Source: an uncultured Lachnospiraceae bacterium (GTDB lineage Bacteria > Bacillota > Clostridia > Lachnospirales > Lachnospiraceae). Taken from it: 7,697 nucleotides of DNA. Position 1 is the first letter of the stretch; each line of letters opens with the position of its first letter. The stretch covers positions 1-7,697 of the forward strand of contig CANOFI010000112.1 in NCBI GenBank assembly GCA_947565255.1, in the 5' to 3' direction. Both the position numbers and the translations under genes were made by a program. Shown in pieces: positions 1-6,193 of the stretch. A model generated the notes under the pieces. The model saw nothing but the letters and a program-made list of their open reading frames with translations, made no database searches and was not told where the DNA came from.

Positions 1-98
1 ATTTATGTTTTGTACCCGCCATATCCTGTTTTTTCAAAAATTTTTTGAGATCCTCATTTGAATTGTTAAAAAAACGTGAAGAAAATGGAAAATTATAG

Positions 99-120
99 TT
101 TTTTCTTGAATAAGAAAAAA
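99..120. promoter_or_regulatory. Perfect 9-bp dyad over the -35 box, candidate operator
   Basis: The left arm TTTTTTCTT (99-107) and right arm AAGAAAAAA (112-120) are exact reverse complements separated by GAAT. The dyad covers the proposed -35 hexamer of the ABC operon (106-111), so a dimeric repressor bound here would block RNA polymerase. MarR- or TetR-type regulators often control such exporters, but none is encoded in the window and the site matches no named operator I can recall. The arms are A/T runs, so part of the symmetry may be compositional; the CTT/AAG step makes chance less likely. No U-run follows the dyad at terminator spacing, so it is unlikely to be a terminator. Confidence 0.4.
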
Positions 121-134
121 AATTGTGATAGAAT
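106..134 (+). promoter_or_regulatory. Sigma-A-type promoter of the ABC exporter operon
   Basis: TTGAAT (106-111) matches the TTGACA box at four of six positions. TAGAAT (129-134) matches TATAAT at five of six and is preceded by TGA, giving an extended -10 (TGn). The spacer is exactly 17 bp. Transcription would start near 141, leaving an untranslated leader of about 55 bases before the ATG at 196. The rest of bases 1-195 shows no gene: it is AT-rich, with a short TCAAAA/TTTTGA dyad centred on base 41. Confidence 0.6.
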
Positions 135-179
135 ACTTGAAATCGGAGCATATAAAGAAAAATAGAGGGATAGAAAGAG

Positions 180-185
180 AGGAGG
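180..185 (+). promoter_or_regulatory. Ribosome binding site, ABC subunit 1
   Basis: AGGAGG lies 10 bases upstream of the ATG at 196 in a purine-rich stretch. It is a full-strength Shine-Dalgarno core and fixes the start of the 804-residue gene. Confidence 0.8.
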
Positions 186-195
186 ATCTGGTAAA

Positions 196-2610
196 ATGTG
201 GAACATTGTAAAATATCTGAGCTGGTTTAAGGGAACCGTTTTTGCCGTTTTCGTGTTGTTAATCGTGCAGGCGGCATGTGACCTGGCACTGCCGACCTAT
301 ACTTCAAATATTGTGGATATTGGCATTTCCCAGAATGGTATCGAGGAAAGAGTGCCGAAAAAAATCAGGCAGGAAAGCTTGGAGGATATAAAGCTCTTTC
401 TGACCAGCGAGGAAGCAAAGCTGTTAGATTCCTGTTATGAAAAAACAGAAAAAACCGTAAAAGCAGTGCCGTCATTAATGGGAAAACGCGCTGTTGAATT
501 GTTCGGAGATTATTTAAAACAGACGGAAGAACAGCAGAAGATGCAGGAAAATCAGGCATTCAGTCCGCAACAGAGCATGCAGCAGGACGATATGTCTTCT
601 TTGTTTGGCCAGTTAAACAGCGATCAAAAGAAGGTTACGGCAGTTGTCTATGAGTTAAAGAAAACGCTTTCAGACGATAAATTAAAAAAATTAGAGAAAA
701 CGATAGAAAAGCCATTAATGTATTATGGCATGATGAATGCAGCACTGCAGCCCTCGGATGGTAAGAAGGCTGAAACTATGGAAATAAAAGAAGAAGAAAT
801 GGCAGAAATGACACAATATGTCATGGAAATTTTAAATCCGCAGACAAAGCCTGAGAACAGAATGGAGCTGTTAGGGAAAATGCTTGGCAAATACGAGAGC
901 ATGTGGGATACCATGTCAAAAAGCCTGACAGCCATGTATATCAAAGGGGAATACGAAGCCATCGGAATGGATATGGAGGCATATCAGAAAGACTATCTGC
1001 TGGTTACCGGACTGAAAATGTTAGGCGTGGCGCTTGGAATTATGGTGACCATGATTCTTGCGGGCTTTTTTGCGTCGCGTGTCGGTGCTAAGACGGCTCT
1101 TGAGCTTCGCAAAAAAATGTTTCACAATGTCATGCGTTTTTCCAACAAGGAGTTGGACCAGTTTTCTACGGCATCACTTATTACAAGAAGTACCAATGAT
1201 ATCCAGCAGGTACAGATGGTGCTTGTCATGCTGCTGCGCATGGTGCTGTATGCACCGATTCTTGGCGTGGGAGCCGTGTTAAAGGTGCTTAGAAACCGTA
1301 CATCCATGGGGTGGATTATCGGTGTGGCAATTCTGGCAGTGACCTGCCTGCTCGTTGTATTGTTCGCGATGGTGATGCCGAAGTTTAAGAAAATGCAGAC
1401 TCTCGTGGACCGTTTGAATCAGGTAGCAAGGGAAATTCTTACCGGACTTGAGGTTATCCGTGCATTTTCCAGAGAAAAGTACGAGGAAAAACGCTTTCAG
1501 GGCGCCAATCAGGACCTGACCCGGACAATGCTGTTTACGAACCGTGTCATGTCGGTTATGATGCCGGCGATGATGTTAATTATGTATCTGGTAAATATTT
1601 CGATTTTATGGTTTGGCTCAAAGGCAATTGAAGCCGGACATCTGCAGGTCGGGGATATGATTGCATTTATTACATATACGATGCAGATTATTATGGCATT
1701 TTTAATGCTGACGATGATTTCGATTATTCTGCCGAGGGCAGGCGTGGCCGCGAAACGAATTGACGCTGTAATCGAGGCGGAGCCGGGAATCAAGGATGCA
1801 GAAGATGTACAGCCGTTTCGTGAAAAGAAAGGTTTTATTGAATTTGAGCATGTGGATTTTGCGTATCCGGATGCGGAGAACTGTGTTTTGGAGGATATCA
1901 GCTTTACGGCGAAGCCGGGGGAAACGACGGCAATCATAGGTAGTGCGGGAAGCGGAAAGTCCACGCTTGTCAATCTGATTCCCCGGTTTTATGACGTGAC
2001 AAAGGGAAAAATTATGGTGGACGGTATGGATGTCAGAACAGTAAGTCAGGATGAACTTCGAAGGATGATTGGGTATGTGCCGCAGAAGAGCGTGCTGTTT
2101 TCCGGGACGGTTGAGAGCAATATTAAGTTTGGAAATGTGCAGGCGGAGGATGCGTTAATGGAACAGGCGGCGTCCATAGCCCAGGCAGAAGAGTTTGTTG
2201 GACAGATGCCAAAGGGATACCGCAGTGAAATTGCCCAGGGGGGCACCAACGTATCCGGCGGGCAGAAGCAGCGGCTTTCCATAGCGAGGGCAATTGCCAA
2301 GGAGCCGAAAATCTATATTTTTGACGACAGCTTTTCGGCGCTGGATTTTAAGACGGATGCGGCGCTTCGAAAGGCATTGGCACAAAAGACAAAGGAAAGC
2401 ACCGTTTTGATTGTAGCGCAGCGCATCAGTACCATTATGCATGCGGAGCAGATTCTTGTGCTGGACGAGGGAAGAATTGTCGGAAAGGGCACGCACCGGG
2501 AATTGCTGCAGAATTGTGAGGTTTATCAGCAAATTGCAGGCTCCCAGCTCTCACAGAAAGAAATCGAAGCGACGAAGGATAACAAAACAGGCGAAAAGGA
2601 GGGGATATAA
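196..2610 (+). CDS. Heterodimeric ABC exporter subunit 1 (degenerate NBD, long TM1-TM2 insert)
   Basis: Half-size ABC exporter subunit of 804 residues: membrane domain fused to an ATPase domain. TM1 is near residues 13-33, TM2 267-292, TM3 341-362, TM4 371-394, TM5 453-476 and TM6 486-511. The ATPase domain runs from about 547, with A-loop Tyr557, Walker A GSAGSGKST (582-590), Q-loop Gln630, signature VSGGQ (686-690) and Walker B IYIFDD (706-711). The catalytic Glu position is Asp711 and the H-loop His is Gln742, so its own Walker site should hydrolyse ATP poorly; its intact signature would complete the partner's site. Residues about 45-265 between TM1 and TM2 form a large, charged, probably helical extracytoplasmic insert with a Gln/Met-rich patch. 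That makes the protein some 200 residues longer than the usual 580-610. It pairs with the gene starting directly after its stop. Substrate is unknown; drug, lipid or peptide export are all possible. Confidence 0.96.
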   Translation: MWNIVKYLSWFKGTVFAVFVLLIVQAACDLALPTYTSNIVDIGISQNGIEERVPKKIRQESLEDIKLFLTSEEAKLLDSCYEKTEKTVKAVPSLMGKRAVELFGDYLKQTEEQQKMQENQAFSPQQSMQQDDMSSLFGQLNSDQKKVTAVVYELKKTLSDDKLKKLEKTIEKPLMYYGMMNAALQPSDGKKAETMEIKEEEMAEMTQYVMEILNPQTKPENRMELLGKMLGKYESMWDTMSKSLTAMYIKGEYEAIGMDMEAYQKDYLLVTGLKMLGVALGIMVTMILAGFFASRVGAKTALELRKKMFHNVMRFSNKELDQFSTASLITRSTNDIQQVQMVLVMLLRMVLYAPILGVGAVLKVLRNRTSMGWIIGVAILAVTCLLVVLFAMVMPKFKKMQTLVDRLNQVAREILTGLEVIRAFSREKYEEKRFQGANQDLTRTMLFTNRVMSVMMPAMMLIMYLVNISILWFGSKAIEAGHLQVGDMIAFITYTMQIIMAFLMLTMISIILPRAGVAAKRIDAVIEAEPGIKDAEDVQPFREKKGFIEFEHVDFAYPDAENCVLEDISFTAKPGETTAIIGSAGSGKSTLVNLIPRFYDVTKGKIMVDGMDVRTVSQDELRRMIGYVPQKSVLFSGTVESNIKFGNVQAEDALMEQAASIAQAEEFVGQMPKGYRSEIAQGGTNVSGGQKQRLSIARAIAKEPKIYIFDDSFSALDFKTDAALRKALAQKTKESTVLIVAQRISTIMHAEQILVLDEGRIVGKGTHRELLQNCEVYQQIAGSQLSQKEIEATKDNKTGEKEGI
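2596..2602 (+). promoter_or_regulatory. Ribosome binding site, ABC subunit 2
   Basis: AAGGAGG lies inside the last codons of the upstream gene, 8 bases before the ATG at 2611. The upstream TAA (2608-2610) touches that ATG, so translation is probably coupled, which suits a 1:1 heterodimer. Confidence 0.8.
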
Positions 2611-4446
2611 ATGGCAGGGCATAAAGGACCGGGAGGACATGGACATGGCCCGATGGCGCCGGGCGAGAAACCGAAACATTTTAAAAAGACCCTGAAACAG
2701 TTACTCAATTATATGGGCGCATACAAGATTGCGCTGGCATTTGTGATTATATTTGCGATAGCAAGTACCTGTTTCAGCATCATCGGACCCAAGGTTATGG
2801 GTAAGATTACGACAAAAATTGCAGAAGGGCTGCAGGCGAAAATTTTAGGTACGGGCGGTATGGATTTTAATGCCATATTCAGGATTGTTGCCATTCTGAT
2901 TGCGTTGTACGTGGCAAGCTCGCTGTTTTCTTTCATCCAGGGCTGGCTTATGAGCGGAATTTCCCAAAAGGTCAGTTACCGCCTGCGGGAGAATATGGCG
3001 GCGAAAATTAATCGCCTGCCGATGAATTATTATGATTCGAAAACACACGGCGAGGTGCTGTCCAGGATAACCAATGATGTTGATACACTTGGAATGAGTC
3101 TGAACCAGAGCATTACGCAGTTGATTACATCCATTACGATGCTGGTCGGAATTTTGGTAATGATGCTCAGTATCAGTCCTCTGATGACGTTAATTGCATT
3201 GCTGATTCTTCCGATATCTCTGGCTTTTGTCAGTGTGATTGTCAAAAAATCCCATAAGTATTTTAAGCAGCAGCAGGAATATCTAGGGCATGTAAATGGT
3301 CAGGTTGAGGAAGTTTTTTCAGGCCAGAACATTGTCAGAGTATTTAACAGGGAAGAACAGGTGACAAAGGAATTTAATGAGACCTGCGAGACGTTGTACA
3401 GCTCTGCATGGAAGTCCCAGTTTTTATCCGGCATGATGCAGCCGATTATGACGTTTGTCGGAAATCTTGGATATGCAGCTGTGGCTATTGTGGGTGGATT
3501 TTTGACAATTAATGGTACGATAGAGATTGGTGATATTTTGTCTTTTATCCAGTATGTCAGACAGTTTACGCAGCCGATTGCCCAGATGGCGCAGGTTATG
3601 AATATGCTGCAGTCCATGGCGGCCGCTGCAGAGCGTGTTTTTGAATTTTTGGAAGAAGAGGAAGAAAGCCAGAAGGCGGAGCATGAGATTGGCGTAAAAC
3701 AGGAAGATTTAGTTGGAAATGTAACATTTCGTAATGTGGGCTTTGGTTACAAGCCGGAGAAGACGATCATCCACAATTTTAACGCCGATATCAGTCAGGG
3801 ACAAAAGATTGCAATTGTAGGGCCTACCGGAGCAGGCAAGACGACGATGGTTAAGCTGCTTATGCGCTTTTACGATGTGAGCAGTGGGGAAATTCTGATT
3901 GACGGGCATAATATTAAGGATTTTGACAGGAGTAATCTTCGTGAAGTGTTTGGAATGGTTTTACAGGATACCTGGCTGTTTCAGGGAACGATTATGGAAA
4001 ATATCCGTTATGGACGGCTGGATGCTACAGATGAGGAAGTGATTGAAGCTGCAAAGGCAGCGCACGCCCACCGTTTTATTTCTACTCTGCCGGGCGGATA
4101 CCAGATGGAACTGAATGAGGAGGCGACCAATGTATCCCAGGGACAGAAGCAGCTTTTGACAATTGCGAGGGCCATTCTGGCGGACAATAAGATTCTGATT
4201 CTGGATGAGGCGACCAGCTCGGTGGATACCAGAACAGAAGTTCGAATTCAAAAGGCAATGGATAACCTGATGAAAGGAAGAACCTGCTTTATTATTGCGC
4301 ACCGGCTTTCTACAATTCGCGATGCGGACTGCATTTTTGTCATGAGAGACGGAGATATTGTAGAGCAGGGAAATCATGAACAATTGATGGAAAAAGACGG
4401 CTTTTATGCAAATCTGTACAACAGTCAGTTTGAGCAGACGGCATAG
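2611..4446 (+). CDS. Heterodimeric ABC exporter subunit 2 (catalytic NBD)
   Basis: Half-size ABC exporter of 611 residues, the usual length. A Gly/His/Pro-rich cytoplasmic tail (residues 1-22, four His) precedes six membrane segments near 36-60, 87-112, 169-187, 191-212, 275-300 and 307-330. The ATPase domain has A-loop Tyr380, Walker A GPTGAGKTT (404-412), Q-loop Gln452, Walker B LILDEATSS with Asp532 and catalytic Glu533, and H-loop His564. Its signature is VSQGQ (508-512) rather than the canonical SGGQ. Read with subunit 1, this gives one working ATP site (this Walker A/B plus the partner's SGGQ) and one degenerate site (partner Walker A/B plus this SQGQ), the arrangement known from TM287/288-type exporters. 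It shares the promoter and probably the mRNA of subunit 1. A hairpin follows 6 bases after the stop. Substrate cannot be deduced. Confidence 0.97.
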   Translation: MAGHKGPGGHGHGPMAPGEKPKHFKKTLKQLLNYMGAYKIALAFVIIFAIASTCFSIIGPKVMGKITTKIAEGLQAKILGTGGMDFNAIFRIVAILIALYVASSLFSFIQGWLMSGISQKVSYRLRENMAAKINRLPMNYYDSKTHGEVLSRITNDVDTLGMSLNQSITQLITSITMLVGILVMMLSISPLMTLIALLILPISLAFVSVIVKKSHKYFKQQQEYLGHVNGQVEEVFSGQNIVRVFNREEQVTKEFNETCETLYSSAWKSQFLSGMMQPIMTFVGNLGYAAVAIVGGFLTINGTIEIGDILSFIQYVRQFTQPIAQMAQVMNMLQSMAAAAERVFEFLEEEEESQKAEHEIGVKQEDLVGNVTFRNVGFGYKPEKTIIHNFNADISQGQKIAIVGPTGAGKTTMVKLLMRFYDVSSGEILIDGHNIKDFDRSNLREVFGMVLQDTWLFQGTIMENIRYGRLDATDEEVIEAAKAAHAHRFISTLPGGYQMELNEEATNVSQGQKQLLTIARAILADNKILILDEATSSVDTRTEVRIQKAMDNLMKGRTCFIIAHRLSTIRDADCIFVMRDGDIVEQGNHEQLMEKDGFYANLYNSQFEQTA

Positions 4447-4452
4447 AAGATC

Positions 4453-4493
4453 AACGGCGCCGGTTTGAATCGAATTCGGATTGACGCCGTTTC
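4453..4493 (+). terminator. Probable intrinsic terminator of the ABC operon
   Basis: AACGGCG (4453-4459) pairs with CGCCGTT (4485-4491). After one mismatch, the inner part continues pairing for ten more positions (six Watson-Crick, four G-U) down to a three-base CGA loop. The wobble pairs are G-U only in + strand RNA, so the structure favours the sense transcript. The tail is weak (TTTCCT), so termination may be partial. It starts 6 bases after the stop of ABC subunit 2, where an operon terminator is expected. Confidence 0.6.
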
Positions 4494-4501
4494 CTATATG
4501 A

Positions 4502-4527
4502 CTACAAAATTCTGCAATTTTTTGTAG
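4502..4527. repeat. 8-bp dyad CTACAAAA / TTTTGTAG
   Basis: CTACAAAA (4502-4509) and TTTTGTAG (4520-4527) are exact reverse complements around a 10-base loop. The right arm overlaps the -35 region of the promoter whose TATAAT is at 4548-4553, so it could be an operator. It could also act as an AT-rich secondary terminator hairpin. Its TACAA/TTGTA core recurs in the dyad at 4642-4657. Confidence 0.35.
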
Positions 4528-4553
4528 ATATTTGTAAAAAAATAGTGTATAAT
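4525..4553 (+). promoter_or_regulatory. Candidate promoter of the DUF1846 gene
   Basis: TATAAT at 4548-4553 is a perfect -10 box, lying beyond the hairpin that ends the ABC operon. The -35 box is poor: a 17-bp spacer points to TAGATA (4525-4530), and the better TTGTAG (4522-4527) would need a 20-bp spacer. Such a promoter may need an activator. Transcription would start near 4560, giving a leader of about 160 bases before the preferred ATG at 4724. Confidence 0.4.
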
Positions 4554-4580
4554 AATACTTTGTTATGGGATTGCCAAAGA

Positions 4581-4688
4581 ATGCAGAATGTAACAAGATA
4601 TGCACATAAAATGTTGTGTGATCAACAATATCTTGTGGTATATACAATATCTTGTATCGGTATGTTATTTTGCGGAAATTCTATATGA
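4581..4688 (+). other. Possible 35-codon leader ORF (weak)
   Basis: An ATG at 4581, some 20 bases after the predicted transcription start, opens a 35-codon frame ending in TGA at 4686-4688. That stop overlaps the in-frame upstream ATG (4685) of the DUF1846 gene as ATGA. The C-terminal half is hydrophobic (YLVVYTISCIGMLFCG). Only a weak GGGA lies upstream as a ribosome site, so translation is doubtful. It could be a leader peptide or a chance frame; no family is recognised. Confidence 0.12.
4593..4657. repeat. Three copies of ATATCTTGT in the DUF1846 leader
   Basis: ACAAGATAT (4593-4601) is an inverted copy; ATATCTTGT occurs directly at 4628-4636 and 4647-4655. The two direct copies are part of identical 12-mers, ACAATATCTTGT (4625-4636 and 4644-4655), whose starts are 19 bp apart. 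The last sits in a 6-bp dyad, ATACAA-TATC-TTGTAT (4642-4657). The first and second copies can form a 9-bp stem in RNA; the third competes for the same partner. They lie downstream of the predicted transcription start, so a roadblock operator or an RNA switch are both conceivable. Confidence 0.55.
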
Positions 4689-4711
4689 AAAAGGAGAAGA
4701 ACGCAGGAAAG

Positions 4712-4716
4712 AAGGA
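4712..4716 (+). promoter_or_regulatory. Ribosome binding site deciding the DUF1846 start
   Basis: AAGGA lies 7 bases before the ATG at 4724. The alternative ATG at 4685 has only a weak GGAA upstream, and a TTG at 4652 has none. The stronger AAGGAG at 4691-4696 is 27 bases from 4724, too far to serve it. Confidence 0.5.
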
Positions 4717-4723
4717 CAAAAAG

Positions 4724-6193
4724 ATGAGAGCAGGGTTCGATAATGCAAAGTATGTAAAGCTGCAGTCTGAACATATCAGGGAGAGAATAGGACATTTTGG
4801 TGATAAGCTGTATCTGGAATTCGGCGGGAAATTATTTGATGATTTTCATGCGTCAAGAGTGCTTCCGGGATTTGAGCCGGACAGTAAGCTGAGAATGCTG
4901 ATGGAGCTTTCGAATCAGGCTGAAATTGTAATTGTAATCAATGCAATGGACATTGAAAACAATAAAATGCGCAGTGATTTAGGCATTACGTATGACCAGG
5001 ATGTGTTCCGTTTAAAGGAGGCGTTTGAGTCCCGCGGACTTTATGTCGGAAGTGTGGTTCTGACGCATTATGCCGGTCAGAAGGCGGCGGATAAATTCCG
5101 CAAAAAGCTGGCAAAGGAAGGAATCCAGTCCTACCTGCACTATACAATTGAAGGATACCCGTCTGACATTCCGCTCATAGTAAGCGACGAGGGCTTTGGG
5201 CGGAATGAATATATAAAGACCAAAAGGCCGTTGGTCGTTGTTACAGCTCCGGGACCGGGAAGCGGCAAGATGGCCACCTGTCTGTCCCAGCTTTATCATG
5301 ACAACAAGCGGGGGATCAAGGCGGGCTACGCCAAATTTGAAACATTTCCGATTTGGAACCTTCCGTTAAAGCATCCGGTGAATCTAGCATATGAAGCAGC
5401 GACAGCCGATTTAAATGATATCAATATGATTGATTCGTTCCATCTGGATGCCTACGGCGAGACAACGGTAAATTATAACAGGGATGTTGAAATTTTTCCT
5501 GTTCTCAGCGCGATTTTTGAAAAAATATACGGGGAATGCATTTACAAATCGCCGACAGACATGGGGGTTAATATGGCCGGCAACTGTATCGTTGATGACG
5601 AAGCATGCTGCGAGGCGTCCAAGCTGGAAATTATCCGCAGATATTATGAAAGCCATAACAAGGCGACCCTGGATAATACCTTTCAGAATGAGGTGTATAA
5701 AATTGAACTGCTCATGAAGCAGGCAAAAGTTTCGACACAGGATTTGAAGATTACAGAAGTGGCGAAGGAACTGGCGCAGAGACTGGATGCACCGGCAGCA
5801 GCCTTAGAGCTCGCGGACGGGCAGATTATCACGGGAAAAACATCGGAACTGCTCGGCGCATGCTGTGCCGTTTTGCTCAATGCATTAAAATACCTGGCGG
5901 GCGTAGACCACGAGGTACATGTGATTGCGCCGGAAATTATTGCCCCGATTCAGAAATTAAAGACGAATTATTTCGGAAGCCACAATCCAAGACTGCATAC
6001 GGATGAAGTGCTGATTGCACTTACCATCTGTGCGGTCAATGACAAAAATGCACAGCGTGTACTGGAGCAGCTGCCCAATCTGTCCGGATGCCAGATACAT
6101 ACAACGGTCATGCTGTCCGATGTTGATAAAAAAGTATTGAAAAAACTTGGCATGCTCTTAACCAGTGAAAGCGTTATTACGGTTCACCGGTAA
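4724..6193 (+). CDS. UPF0371/DUF1846 family protein of unknown function
   Basis: 489 residues from ATG 4724, close to the usual family length. The frame is open upstream to TTG 4652 and ATG 4685, but family members as I recall them begin just before the FDNAKYVKLQSEHI block, which starts four residues after this Met; the added Lys-rich residues do not look conserved. The N-terminal block with LYLEFGGKLFDDFHASRVLPGF is the family hallmark. A P-loop-like APGPGSGKM at residues 175-183 follows a hydrophobic strand (LVVVTA), suggesting nucleotide or phosphate binding. No signal peptide or membrane segment is seen, so it is probably cytosolic. No biochemical role is established to my knowledge, and I assign none. 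It has its own candidate promoter and a repeat-rich leader, which argues against simple co-transcription with the ABC genes. Its last 17 bases overlap the convergent pyrG. Confidence 0.94.
   Translation: MRAGFDNAKYVKLQSEHIRERIGHFGDKLYLEFGGKLFDDFHASRVLPGFEPDSKLRMLMELSNQAEIVIVINAMDIENNKMRSDLGITYDQDVFRLKEAFESRGLYVGSVVLTHYAGQKAADKFRKKLAKEGIQSYLHYTIEGYPSDIPLIVSDEGFGRNEYIKTKRPLVVVTAPGPGSGKMATCLSQLYHDNKRGIKAGYAKFETFPIWNLPLKHPVNLAYEAATADLNDINMIDSFHLDAYGETTVNYNRDVEIFPVLSAIFEKIYGECIYKSPTDMGVNMAGNCIVDDEACCEASKLEIIRRYYESHNKATLDNTFQNEVYKIELLMKQAKVSTQDLKITEVAKELAQRLDAPAAALELADGQIITGKTSELLGACCAVLLNALKYLAGVDHEVHVIAPEIIAPIQKLKTNYFGSHNPRLHTDEVLIALTICAVNDKNAQRVLEQLPNLSGCQIHTTVMLSDVDKKVLKKLGMLLTSESVITVHR

Noticed and set aside
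34..48. TCAAAA / TTTTGA dyad as a terminator of an upstream gene
   Set aside because: The stem is almost wholly A-T, with no GC-rich core, and no upstream coding sequence is visible. It is probably compositional.
1509..1973. 154-codon open frame on the - strand
   Set aside because: It is antisense to TM5, TM6 and the Walker A region of ABC subunit 1, which is unmistakable coding sequence. No family resemblance is seen.
3961..4647. Long open frame of 228 codons on the - strand
   Set aside because: It lies mostly antisense to the ATPase domain of ABC subunit 2, has no recognisable domain, and extends into the terminator and leader. It is a shadow of the + strand gene.
4652..4723. Longer DUF1846 product starting at TTG 4652 or ATG 4685
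   Set aside because: The TTG lies inside the third repeat with no ribosome site. ATG 4685 has a weak one and adds a Lys-rich stretch not expected in the family. ATG 4724 fits both the family N-terminus and a well-spaced AAGGA, though 4685 is not fully excluded.
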